In this document: positions 28,838 through 37,015 of the stretch, one piece after another
How the letters are laid out: each line of letters begins with the position of its first letter
Numbering within the stretch: the first letter of the stretch is position 1
Origin: a bacterium
GTDB taxonomy: Bacteria; Pseudomonadota; Alphaproteobacteria; Rickettsiales; RI-342
Assembly (NCBI GenBank): GCA_016124905.1
Contig: WGMV01000025.1
Location: 44,773 to 108,772, forward strand
Direction: 5' to 3'
Length of the DNA: 64,000 bases
Program-made: the position numbers and the translations under genes
Notes under the pieces: generated by a model
The model's database searches: none
What the model saw: the letters and a program-made list of their open reading frames with translations, nothing else
What the model was told of the DNA's origin: nothing

Positions 28838-29569
28838 ATGCAACAGGTCAATTGGGGAGGCAGCGCCGGAATAATCGGAGGCGAACATGACAAAACCACA
28901 GATGGGTTGACCATATGCGTTGCCATCGCGGCCATCCTGTATGACGACCCGGCCCACTTTGGTAATCCCGACCATATCGAATCCACCGCGCTTGTGCATT
29001 TCTTTGCAGAAGAGGCAGGCTATGTTCAGTCATTCTTCAATACCCTGAGCGGAATGGATGAGGACCCTTTGAAACTTGGCGATCAAAGGTATTTATTCAC
29101 ACTGACTCATGCGGATGGAACGATATTTGCACCCGAGCGCACGGCGCTGTTTTTGGCTGGCAGCGTTGCGACCGACAAGAATGATGCAGGCCTGGGGCTG
29201 GTTAACCTTATCAAAGAACTATGCAACCATTATGGCTACCGGATCTATGGTGAAGTGATAGGCGGGCTGGAAAACGTTAAAAGCCTGAGCATTCATCAAC
29301 ATAACGTAACCTGTCATGTTCAGCCTGACCTGCCGGAAGAAAACCCCCTGCAGCATCTTATCAGCCTGCTAAGAACCAGGCACCTTCATGCTGAATTCGA
29401 CATGACGGCCCGTTTGGAATACCCCATGCTCATCAAGGCGGGGTTCGGCACTATCCATGACGGCAAACTGACCCGTATAACTCAGGATGCAATGCCGCAA
29501 GCTGACAAAGCGCTATTGAGCTTATTGCATAGCCTCAACAAGGAACATCATTTTGCTGCAACCGTCTAA
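28838..29569 (+). CDS. Putative divergent CheD-like protein, paralogue 2
   Basis: 243 residues, clearly related to the preceding gene (shared GGxHDKxT, CVxxAAxLYDxPxHxG, TALxH, LFxAG patterns). It keeps Thr21, Cys27 and His46 with the same spacing as its neighbour, and has YGEVIGGLENVKSLSIHQHN where CheD proteins carry the GG-containing motif. It lacks the first 35 residues of paralogue 1. It is probably co-transcribed with it. The last four bases overlap the convergent hppD gene. Function could be deamidation of a protein glutamine, but this is inferred only from the pattern. Confidence 0.8.
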   Translation: MQQVNWGGSAGIIGGEHDKTTDGLTICVAIAAILYDDPAHFGNPDHIESTALVHFFAEEAGYVQSFFNTLSGMDEDPLKLGDQRYLFTLTHADGTIFAPERTALFLAGSVATDKNDAGLGLVNLIKELCNHYGYRIYGEVIGGLENVKSLSIHQHNVTCHVQPDLPEENPLQHLISLLRTRHLHAEFDMTARLEYPMLIKAGFGTIHDGKLTRITQDAMPQADKALLSLLHSLNKEHHFAATV

Positions 29570-30648
29570 GCCTGCAGCACCCCACGCTCGATCTGGTCCA
29601 ACTCGATGGATTCGAACAGGGCGCGGAAGTTGCCTTCACCAAACCCTTCATCCCCCTTGCGCTGGATGATCTCAAAGAAAATCGGCCCGATCACCGTATT
29701 GGTGAAAATCTGCAGCAACCGTCCGCCGTCGTTCTTGCCCTCGGCGCTGTCCGGCGCGCCGTCGATCAGGATGCGGTTTTTCTTCAGCCGCTCCACATCC
29801 TCGCCATGGCGCGGCAGGCGCTTGGGAATCAGGGTATAATAGGTATCCGGTGTGTTCATGAAGCTGGTGCCGATGGCGCGCAGCTTTTCCACCGTCTCGT
29901 AAATATCCTTGCTGCCCAGCGCGATATGCTGAATGCCCTCGCCCTTGTATTGCTGTAGAAATTCCTCGATCTGCGACTTATCGTCGGAAGATTCATTGAT
30001 GGGGATGCGGATCTTGCCGCACGGGCTGGTCATGGCCTTGCTCTTCAGCCCGGTCAGCTTACCTTCGATGTCGAAATAGCGGATCTCGCGGAAATTGAAG
30101 AGCTTCTCATAGAAATTTGCCCAGGTATCCATCTGCCCGCGAAACACGTTATGCGTCAGGTGGTCAAGATAGGTCAGCCCCATCCCTTCCGGATGACGCG
30201 GCACGGAATCCAGATAGACGAAATCGATGTCATAGATCGACCCGCGCGAACCATAGAGGTCCACCAGATAAATCAAACTGCCGCCAATGCCCTCGATGGC
30301 CGGGATATGCAGCTCCATCGGGCCGACCTTGCCACCCTCAAACACCTTGGCGCCGAGTGATTTGGCGCGGTCCAGCGCCGCACGGGCATCCTTGACGCGA
30401 AAGGCCATGGCGTTGCAGCTCGGCCCATGGCTTTGGGAGAAATTGGAGGCATGCCCGTCCGGCTCGGCATTCAGGATGAAATTGATATCGCCCTGGCGGA
30501 ACAGATAAACCTTTTTGGAACGGTGCGTGGCGATTTTGGTGAAACCGAGGCTGTTGAACAGCGCCTCAAGCTTTTCCGGCTCCGGGGAGGTGAACTCCAC
30601 GAACTCAAAACCGTCGGTACCCATCGGGTTGATGCGGTCTTCCACCAT
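29566..30648 (-). CDS. hppD: 4-hydroxyphenylpyruvate dioxygenase
   Basis: 360 residues, the standard bacterial length. Two vicinal-oxygen-chelate domains are seen; the C-terminal one holds the Fe ligands in LTYLDHLTHNVFRGQM, GIQHIALGSKDI and FFEIIQRKGDEGFGEGNF. It converts 4-hydroxyphenylpyruvate into homogentisate. A strong ribosome site (AGGAGG) precedes the ATG. Together with hmgA it forms the upper tyrosine/homogentisate route; fumarylacetoacetase and maleylacetoacetate isomerase are not in the window. Confidence 0.97.
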   Translation of the reverse strand: MVEDRINPMGTDGFEFVEFTSPEPEKLEALFNSLGFTKIATHRSKKVYLFRQGDINFILNAEPDGHASNFSQSHGPSCNAMAFRVKDARAALDRAKSLGAKVFEGGKVGPMELHIPAIEGIGGSLIYLVDLYGSRGSIYDIDFVYLDSVPRHPEGMGLTYLDHLTHNVFRGQMDTWANFYEKLFNFREIRYFDIEGKLTGLKSKAMTSPCGKIRIPINESSDDKSQIEEFLQQYKGEGIQHIALGSKDIYETVEKLRAIGTSFMNTPDTYYTLIPKRLPRHGEDVERLKKNRILIDGAPDSAEGKNDGGRLLQIFTNTVIGPIFFEIIQRKGDEGFGEGNFRALFESIELDQIERGVLQA

Positions 30649-30727
30649 AACGCCTCCTGTTGTTCTTATTCTAAAATAAGCCCAAAATCAGCCGAACGCA
30701 AGGTGGCCTCGTGCATGCCCCCTATGC

Positions 30728-31972
30728 TCAGGCGGCTTTTGTTTTGGTGGCCCCGGCCTTTTTCAGCGCTTCCGTCTGGCGGCTTTTAAGCTGCAGGCGC
30801 AAGGCGTTGAGCTTGATAAAGCCTTCGGCATCCTTCTGGTTATACACCACATCCGCATCGAAGGTCGCGTGCGCCTTGCTGTAGAGGCTGAAGGCCGACT
30901 TGCGCCCATCCACGCTCACCTGACCTTTAAAGAGTTTCAGCCGCACCGTGCCGGTGACGCATTCCTGGCTTTTGTCGATCAGGGCCTGCAGCATCTCCCG
31001 CTCCGGCGAGAACCAGAAGCCGTTATAGATCAGCTCCGCATAGCGCGGCATCAGTTCATCCTTCAGGTGGGCAGAGGCACGATCCAGCGTAATGGACTCA
31101 ATGCCGCGATGCGCCTGGAGCAGAATGGTGCCGCCCGGCGTTTCGTAAATCCCGCGGGATTTGATGCCGACAAACCGGTTCTCCACCAGGTCCAGACGGC
31201 CGATACCATGCTTGCCGCCGAGTTCGTTCAGTTTGGTCAGCATGGCCGCAGGCGTCAGACGCTTGCCATTCAGGGCCACCGCATCGCCCTGTTCGAATTC
31301 CAGCTCGATATATTCCGGCTCGTTCGGGGCTTTTTCCGGGCTGACGGATCGCAGGAACATGTCCTCGTCCGGGCGCGTCCAGGGATCTTCCAGAATCTCC
31401 CCTTCATAAGAGATATGCAGCAGGTTGCCGTCCATGGAATAGGGGGGTGCGTTGCGTTTGCCACGTGGGATGTCGATGCCGCGCTTCTCGGCATATTCAA
31501 TAAGCTTCGCGCGGGAGTTCAAATCCCATTCCCGCCACGGCGCAATCACCTTCACATCCGGCTTCAGCGCGTAATAGCCAAGCTCGAAGCGCACCTGGTC
31601 GTTCCCCTTGCCCGTCGCCCCGTGGGAAACGGCATCCGCCCCCGTTTGGTTGGCAATCTCGATCTGCCGCTTGGCAATCAGCGGGCGGGCAATGGAGGTG
31701 CCCAGCAGGTAGCAGCCCTCATACAGCGCATTGGCACGGAACATCGGGTACACGAAATCCCGGACGAATTCCTCGCGTAGGTCATCCACGAAAATCTCTT
31801 TCACGCCCATGCTTTCGGCGCGTTTACGGGCGGGTTCCAGCTCCTCGCCCTGGCCGAGGTCGGCCGTGAAGGTCACCACTTCGCACGCGTAGGTATCCTG
31901 AAGCCAGCGCAGGATGATGGAGGTGTCCAACCCGCCGGAATATGCCAGAACGACCTTGTTGATGCTGCCCAT
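30728..31972 (-). CDS. argG: Argininosuccinate synthase
   Basis: 414 residues. The N-terminal PP-loop is [18 protein letters not shown], and later conserved stretches [19 protein letters not shown] and [20 protein letters not shown] mark the citrulline/aspartate site. It condenses citrulline and aspartate with ATP in arginine synthesis. GAGGGTAC precedes the ATG. The C-terminal 15 residues are Lys/Ala-rich. It is monocistronic here; argH is not adjacent. Confidence 0.97.
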   Translation of the reverse strand: MGSINKVVLAYSGGLDTSIILRWLQDTYACEVVTFTADLGQGEELEPARKRAESMGVKEIFVDDLREEFVRDFVYPMFRANALYEGCYLLGTSIARPLIAKRQIEIANQTGADAVSHGATGKGNDQVRFELGYYALKPDVKVIAPWREWDLNSRAKLIEYAEKRGIDIPRGKRNAPPYSMDGNLLHISYEGEILEDPWTRPDEDMFLRSVSPEKAPNEPEYIELEFEQGDAVALNGKRLTPAAMLTKLNELGGKHGIGRLDLVENRFVGIKSRGIYETPGGTILLQAHRGIESITLDRASAHLKDELMPRYAELIYNGFWFSPEREMLQALIDKSQECVTGTVRLKLFKGQVSVDGRKSAFSLYSKAHATFDADVVYNQKDAEGFIKLNALRLQLKSRQTEALKKAGATKTKAA

Positions 31973-32048
31973 GTACCCTCGCCGTCAAAAATGTTGAGGC
32001 ATTTCGCTTAAGACATGCTGCCCATGAAATAAAGGAAAAATGACCAAT

Positions 32049-32150
32049 GGAGCGCAGCAACTGGCCCTCTATGCGGAGCATGGCAAATACATATTGAGGA
32101 CCCGCGCCATAATTGGCGTGTAATCCTGCCTGGAAGGCAGGTTAGGCAAA
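32049..32150 (+). repeat. Family A-like structured repeat, variant with terminator
   Basis: Begins GGAGCGCAGCAACTGGCC, contains GAGGACCCGCGCCATAATTG and GCGTGTAAT, then a CCTGCCTGGAAGGCAGG hairpin and GGCAAA. It shares module order with 53208-53284 and the CCCGCGCC-TAATTGGCG hairpin with the 38777-39085 array, but carries a longer insert. It runs directly into the terminator at 32155. Confidence 0.7.
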
Positions 32151-32154
32151 TGAA

Positions 32155-32198
32155 GCCTTGGATTGGCTAACATGATGCTAGCCAATCCAAGGCTTTTT
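32155..32198 (+). terminator. Strong intrinsic terminator without an upstream gene
   Basis: A perfect 15-bp stem (GCCTTGGATTGGCTA, 32155-32169, and its complement 32179-32193) followed by TTTTT. The nearest plus-strand coding sequence upstream is more than 2 kb away, so it must end a short non-coding or leader-peptide transcript. Confidence 0.85.
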
Positions 32199-32222
32199 AA
32201 CAAAACATTCACATCACTTTTC

Positions 32223-32250
32223 TTGACCGCACTGCACAAATTCATAAAAT
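32223..32250 (+). promoter_or_regulatory. Sigma-70-like promoter
   Basis: TTGACC (32223-32228), 16-nt spacer, TAAAAT (32245-32250), about 80 bp before the ATG of the unknown membrane protein. A TCAGA-TTCG-TCTGA tetraloop hairpin (32259-32272) lies in the likely 5' leader. Confidence 0.55.
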
Positions 32251-32329
32251 GGGCAGGTCAGATTCGTCTGACACGTGCTGATTTAAACCAATTGCAGGCA
32301 CGTTAAACAACTGGCTAAAGAGTAGAGTG

Positions 32330-33310
32330 ATGACCGACCTTACTGCTGTGGCACAGGCCACCGATACCCAATCCCCCCAAAGCGAATCAGCCCGCATCCG
32401 CGACAAAGCGCAAAAACGCTCAACAGGCTTGAAGCTGTTTGACGCGTTTCTCTATCCGTTTTTCACCAATTTCGTGGTGTTCGGCATTTCCGTGGTCGCC
32501 ACCTACCTCACCGCCCGTGGCAGTATGAAGGATGAACAGGGCAATCTGGTTTACGGCAAAACCGGCGAATTCTTTCAGAAACGCGGCGACTGGCTGGTGA
32601 AAAAGTTCGAAGGCCTGGGACTGAACCATAATTCCGCCGACATGGCCAAGATGGTGTTCTTCTCTTTCGCCGACGGTTCGCTGATCGCTCCCTTCGTCAA
32701 ATTGTTTGAGGATCGCCGCGAGAAGATTGGCCGCGCCATCGACCGCACCATCGGCAAGGAAGCCCCCGACGCCGTCTACGCCGCCGAACCCAAACAGGGC
32801 TGGCTGAGCGTGCTGGGCGGACGCCTGGCAACCGTCTCCATCGTGGTGCCCACCGCCGTGTTGCTCGATAAGCTTGGCCTGAATGACAAGCTGTTCAAGG
32901 AGCCGGGCCTGAAAGTCGGTAAATGGATCGAGTCTAAACCATCCCTTGCCAAATTCTTTGGCAAGCTGGATATCCCTGAAGTCACCAAGGTCGGCTTCTT
33001 TGAGTTTTTCTACACCTCCGTCTGCACTGCCGGGCTATATATCAGCAGCCGCTTCTTTGCCCGCCTGGGCAATAAACACGCGGAACATAAGGCGGAAACC
33101 AAAGCTGGCCTGGCGGCCGGCCACCATGGCGACACGCTGCTGCCTCAGCTTACCAACCAGCCTCAACCGTTGGTGGAAATAGCAAAACCCGCAAACCTGC
33201 TTGGTTCCACGCAGGAACAAAACCGCCCGACCTCGCCGGAAATCGCCACCGGCATCTTCGGCCAGGAAGCGCAAACAGCCAAGGCAAATGCCCATTCCAT
33301 CCACGCATAA
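32330..33310 (+). CDS. Unknown membrane protein, 326 aa
   Basis: Unrecognised family. The ATG at 32330 (a GTG codon sits just before it) follows AAAGAGTAGAG. Four hydrophobic segments are visible: about 42-62 (TNFVVFGISVVATYLTA), about 108-122, about 165-185 (LATVSIVVPTAVLLDKLG) and about 220-242 (FFYTSVCTAGLYISSRF). The N-terminal 35 residues and the C-terminal 80 are polar and probably disordered, cytoplasmic or periplasmic. It has its own promoter and terminator and is therefore monocistronic. Confidence 0.85.
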   Translation: MTDLTAVAQATDTQSPQSESARIRDKAQKRSTGLKLFDAFLYPFFTNFVVFGISVVATYLTARGSMKDEQGNLVYGKTGEFFQKRGDWLVKKFEGLGLNHNSADMAKMVFFSFADGSLIAPFVKLFEDRREKIGRAIDRTIGKEAPDAVYAAEPKQGWLSVLGGRLATVSIVVPTAVLLDKLGLNDKLFKEPGLKVGKWIESKPSLAKFFGKLDIPEVTKVGFFEFFYTSVCTAGLYISSRFFARLGNKHAEHKAETKAGLAAGHHGDTLLPQLTNQPQPLVEIAKPANLLGSTQEQNRPTSPEIATGIFGQEAQTAKANAHSIHA

Positions 33311-33313
33311 ATA

Positions 33314-33345
33314 AAAAGCGGCGAACCGGAGTTCGCCGCTTTATC
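33314..33345 (+). terminator. Intrinsic terminator
   Basis: AAAGCGGCGAAC (33316-33327) and GTTCGCCGCTTT form a 12-bp stem with CGGA loop, immediately after the membrane protein stop. A-rich and T-rich flanks would also allow function for the convergent gene. Confidence 0.85.
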
Positions 33346-33366
33346 TTCATTAAAAATGACCGATTT

Positions 33367-33708
33367 TTACAGGATTTCCAGCTCGTCTTCCTGTTCCAGA
33401 ATGCTGGCATTGCGGCGCGGGCGGCCACGGCGGGTTTGCGTGGTGGATTTGCTTTTCACCAGCTTGCCCCGGTCCATATCCCAGGAATATTGCGTCACCA
33501 CAATTTTGCTGCCGGTGGTAACGATATCGCCATTGGCGAGTTGCAGCACGTCGTAACCTTTTTGCAGCGCTTCGTTAATCAGTGCGGACGACTGGCGAAG
33601 ATAGCTGGGGTTGGCCATCACATCGGCGGCGGAATCGCTGTTTTCCGGCGTTTTCTGAATGGTGGTGTTCAGCTTGATGCCGCGAAGGATTTTTTCACTG
33701 GTTGTCAT
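33367..33708 (-). CDS. Small basic-tailed hypothetical protein, 113 aa
   Basis: Unrecognised. The N-terminal half is polar, the centre has ALINEALQKGYDVLQLANGD and VTTGSKIVVTQYSWD, and the C-terminus contains TRRGRPRRN, an AT-hook-like RGRP core, followed by an acidic tail (EQEDELEIL). This could indicate DNA or RNA contact, but the evidence is thin. A promoter-like pair lies upstream. It sits downstream of the flagellar cluster but is separated from it by a terminator. Confidence 0.75.
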   Translation of the reverse strand: MTTSEKILRGIKLNTTIQKTPENSDSAADVMANPSYLRQSSALINEALQKGYDVLQLANGDIVTTGSKIVVTQYSWDMDRGKLVKSKSTTQTRRGRPRRNASILEQEDELEIL

Positions 33709-33753
33709 GAATGGCCCCGAAAGGGTTAATTGGAACGAAAACTATTTGCATTT

Positions 33754-33783
33754 CTTATACCACAATTTTTACAATTTATGCAA
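33754..33783 (-). promoter_or_regulatory. Sigma-70-like promoter
   Basis: On the minus strand TTGCAT (33783-33778), 18-nt spacer, TATAAG (33759-33754), in an AT-rich stretch about 45 bp before the start of the 113-residue protein. Confidence 0.5.
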
Positions 33784-33929
33784 CACCATATCTAGTTGTT
33801 AAGCCCCATTCTTAAAAATATTTATGCCAAATATGGTTTTGGCAGAGGAACAAGCGCGGCAAAATGGGTTAACGCCAGCCTTTAATTCGCAGATTTTCAT
33901 AAAAAATCTTTATCTCTGGCCAAATTCAT

Positions 33930-33956
33930 AAAAAAAGGGCGGCCGTTAGGCCGCCC
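33930..33956 (-). terminator. Intrinsic terminator of the flagellar cluster
   Basis: GGGCGGCC-GTTA-GGCCGCCC (33937-33956); on the minus strand it is followed by a TTTTTT run. It lies 24 bases after the flgE stop. Confidence 0.9.
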
Positions 33957-33979
33957 TGAGCTGAGGGAAATGGTTAAAA

Positions 33980-36178
33980 TTAGAGTCGGTTGAGCTCTTC
34001 CAGCAGGTCGTCGCTGGTGGAGATCACCTTGGTATTGGCCTGATAGGTTCGCTGAGCGACGATCATGTCGGTCAGTTCCTCGGCCAACTCCGCGTTGGAG
34101 CCTTCCAGCACGCCGGACACAATGGCCCCTGTGCCGCCCTTGCCCGCTTCACGGAGGTTGACCTCACCGGCTTCGGACGCTTCACGCCAGACGTTGCCGG
34201 TTTTGGAGAGCAGACCATTAGGATTGGCGAAATCCGCCACCGGCAGCTTGAAGAGCCGCAGCGATTCACCGTTATTGTAACTGGCGATCACATAGCCCAG
34301 CTCATCGATGTTCACCCCGACCAGGGAGCCCACTTCAGCGCCGTTCTGGTCGACGAAGGCCACTTCATAATCGCTGGCGAACTGGGCCAGACCATCGGTC
34401 AGACCGATGGAAAGGGCGTTCGGCGTTCCGGCGGGAAGACCGGCGGTACCGAAGTCGAACTGCACTTTGCTGGCAATGGCGCCGTTGGTCCAGTTGATGT
34501 TGATGGGGTTGACCAGGCTGCCGACGGTGGCGCCATTCCACTGGCCCACGCTTCGCAGACTGCCGTCGCCGTTAAAGACGATCTGACCGGTGGCGATCTG
34601 GTTGACACCGCCGGCGGCGTTGCTGTTCACATCGCCCGCATCGGCGCCGTAAAGCTCGATCGCCCAGTTATTCGGTGCGGTCTTGATGAAGCTCATGGTC
34701 AGGTTATGCCCCTGGCCGAAGGAATCGTAGATCACGATGTTACGGCTGAACTGCGGGGTAATGTTGCCACCGGCCATGTTCTTGGTCGGATCGAACGGGT
34801 CATAGGCCTGGGCGAACAGGGTTTGATAACCCGGGCCGGGCACCAGCGGCTTGGCAAGCCCCATCTCCGCCACCATCGTCGTACCGGCAGGCAGGGTGTT
34901 ATCGGTGAAGGCGATGGAACCCAGCGGATCATCCGTGCGGATGGTCAACTCGGCCTGGGCCAGCGGGTTCTCAAGCACGGCGGTTACACCGTCGGAGGCA
35001 TTCACCTTGTTGGCCAGATCCTGCAGCGAGGAGAAACGGCCCACACCGGCGGCAAGGTTGGCAAGGCCGAGCGCACCGGTAAAGTTGGTCGCGCCGCCGT
35101 TACCGAAGGTAAGGGCCTCGTTGGCATCATCCGCGGAGATGAACAGCTGCGGGTTGCCCGCCGTCAATTCGGCCACGCGGGCGTTCAGGCCCGGCACCTC
35201 GTTGATGGCATTTGCCAGCGATTGCATGTTGTTGAATTCACCGATCAGTGGGTTCGGCGAGGACTGTTTGTAGGTGAAGGTCACCAGGCCAGCCGTGAGG
35301 CTGTTGATGGTAAAGGTGGCGGCTGCACCGGTCGGCGCCGTAACGGAGGTAAAGAACGTATCCGTGGCGTTGGCGGGAATGGTACCGCCATCCGGTGTGA
35401 AGTCGACGCCCGCGCCGTTCGCAGCGGCAGAGTTTACATAACCGCCATAGGTATAGTTGTAGGTTACGCCGTTCCCCAGATCGACCGTGAGCTGGTCACC
35501 CGTGGTCAGACCGCCGGTCGGCACCAGTACGGTGCTGGCGGAAATGCCCACGTTATCTGCCAGCGGCGGCGCGTTGTTGGTAGCGAATGAAACGGTACGG
35601 CCCGTGCCCGGATACACCGTCTGGCGCGCATCCAGCGTGGCACCCACATTCACATTGGTGGTGGCGGCGGCGATACCGTTGGAAGCCTTCACGTTCACCG
35701 TTTTCAAGCTTCCCAGCGTGGAGAAGGACGTGGTGTTGAGGTTTCCAGGTTCGCCGGGCAGACGACCGTCACGGTCAAGCGGCCAGCCCTGCAGGTAGAA
35801 GCCCGCGGCATTGCGGAAGTTACCCAGCGCATCCTGGCGGAAGGAGCCGGCGCGGGTATAAAGCGTATCGCCCTGGGTGGGGTCGGCCTGACTGTTCACC
35901 ACGAAAAACCCGTTACCGGAAATGGCGATATCGGTGGGTGAATCAGTCGATTGCAGCTGGCCCTGCTTGTCGTTGAAGGCACGGCTGCGGGCGAGCACGC
36001 CGCCCGGGTTATAGGACACGCTTGCCGTGGAATTGTTCACGAGCGTTTCGAACACCGCCTCGCGGGCCTTATACCCGATGGTGTTCAGGTTGGAGATATT
36101 GTCGGAAATGACCGCAAGATTGGTCCCCTGCGCTTTCAGACCCGACACACCGGAAAACAATGCACCGTAGAGACTCAT
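33980..36178 (-). CDS. flgE: Flagellar hook protein FlgE
   Basis: 732 residues. The N-terminal rod/hook motif (LYGALFSGVSGLKAQGTNLA, SDNISNLNTIGYK) and the C-terminal helix (LTDMIVAQRTYQANTKVIS) are canonical. The middle is much larger than the roughly 400-residue E. coli protein and rich in Gly, Ala, Asn and Thr, as expected for extra surface domains. It polymerises into the hook. Last gene of the fliK-flgD-flgE unit behind a sigma-54 promoter, and followed by a terminator. Confidence 0.96.
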   Translation of the reverse strand: MSLYGALFSGVSGLKAQGTNLAVISDNISNLNTIGYKAREAVFETLVNNSTASVSYNPGGVLARSRAFNDKQGQLQSTDSPTDIAISGNGFFVVNSQADPTQGDTLYTRAGSFRQDALGNFRNAAGFYLQGWPLDRDGRLPGEPGNLNTTSFSTLGSLKTVNVKASNGIAAATTNVNVGATLDARQTVYPGTGRTVSFATNNAPPLADNVGISASTVLVPTGGLTTGDQLTVDLGNGVTYNYTYGGYVNSAAANGAGVDFTPDGGTIPANATDTFFTSVTAPTGAAATFTINSLTAGLVTFTYKQSSPNPLIGEFNNMQSLANAINEVPGLNARVAELTAGNPQLFISADDANEALTFGNGGATNFTGALGLANLAAGVGRFSSLQDLANKVNASDGVTAVLENPLAQAELTIRTDDPLGSIAFTDNTLPAGTTMVAEMGLAKPLVPGPGYQTLFAQAYDPFDPTKNMAGGNITPQFSRNIVIYDSFGQGHNLTMSFIKTAPNNWAIELYGADAGDVNSNAAGGVNQIATGQIVFNGDGSLRSVGQWNGATVGSLVNPININWTNGAIASKVQFDFGTAGLPAGTPNALSIGLTDGLAQFASDYEVAFVDQNGAEVGSLVGVNIDELGYVIASYNNGESLRLFKLPVADFANPNGLLSKTGNVWREASEAGEVNLREAGKGGTGAIVSGVLEGSNAELAEELTDMIVAQRTYQANTKVISTSDDLLEELNRL

Positions 36179-36237
36179 GGCTTTACTCCCTTAAAAATAC
36201 CGCAATCTTGCGTCGTAGGTTAGTGTTGGTAGGTCAG

Positions 36238-36996
36238 TTAATTGGTCGTTGTCGTTGGCGTATCCCGGATGGAGGCGATGCCGGAAATCGGCACATAGAT
36301 TTTCCCCATCTCAAGAAGCGTATCGTTGTTCGTAAACTGCGCGCCCGTCACCCTGCCGGAAACCACGGTCGTCGTATCCACGGCGCCGTTGACGCCCTGC
36401 GAGGAAACGCCGAATGTGTAAACTCCCGCGGGCATGTCCGCGCCGGTATCGCTTTTGCCATCCCAGCTATATTCGTAACGGCCATCCACGTTATTGACGC
36501 GATCGGTCCGCACCACCTGGCCGGCTTCGTTTTTGATAGTGATGGTGGAAACCACCGCTTTTTCGGCGGTCATAAAAACCATCTTCGTCGGCTGGCCGGT
36601 TTTCAATTCTGCCAGGTTGCCGGAGGCCTCAATGGTTTTACCCACATAAAACACTGCCGGGTTGGAAAGCTTGGAAAGCGCCACCAGGTTGTTGATGGAA
36701 TCCAGAATGTTGGTATTGGCCTTGCCGAGATCGGTACCGAGCTGGGTATTGCCGTCGATCAGTTTGGTCAGGTTGTCGTTCACGCCCACCGTCTGCTCCA
36801 GCTGCGAGAAGGCGACGATCTGGTTGGTGAACTGGTTCGTATCCGTCGGCGCGGTCGGGTCCTGGTTCTGCAATTGCGTTGTCAGCAGCTTCAGAAAATT
36901 ATCGAAATTTTCGCTGAAGTTCTTGAAGCTCTGATTGGTCTTCGACGTATCGGTAGCCGTATTGCCGCCTGTACCGCCGACTGGATCCGTTGCCAT
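36238..36996 (-). CDS. flgD: Hook-capping protein FlgD
   Basis: 252 residues. The N-terminal scaffold region NFLKLLTTQLQNQDPTAPTD with TNQIVAFSQLEQTVGVND is the FlgD hallmark, followed by FlgD Ig-like/tudor domains (for example DGRYEYSWDGKSDTGADMPA). It caps the growing hook and is shed later. It lies 19 bp after fliK and 59 bp before flgE. Confidence 0.95.
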   Translation of the reverse strand: MATDPVGGTGGNTATDTSKTNQSFKNFSENFDNFLKLLTTQLQNQDPTAPTDTNQFTNQIVAFSQLEQTVGVNDNLTKLIDGNTQLGTDLGKANTNILDSINNLVALSKLSNPAVFYVGKTIEASGNLAELKTGQPTKMVFMTAEKAVVSTITIKNEAGQVVRTDRVNNVDGRYEYSWDGKSDTGADMPAGVYTFGVSSQGVNGAVDTTTVVSGRVTGAQFTNNDTLLEMGKIYVPISGIASIRDTPTTTTN

Positions 36997-37015
36997 AAAC
37001 CTGTTCCTTCAAATC

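Larger units (their letters stand above)
31973..32329. other. Gene-free divergent region upstream of argG (357 bp)
   Basis: Holds a family A-like repeat, a very strong terminator with no gene in front of it, and a sigma-70-like promoter for the following gene. A 27-codon frame (ATG 32040 to TAA 32123, preceded by AAAGGAAAA) overlaps the repeat; I cannot decide whether it is translated. Confidence 0.6.
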
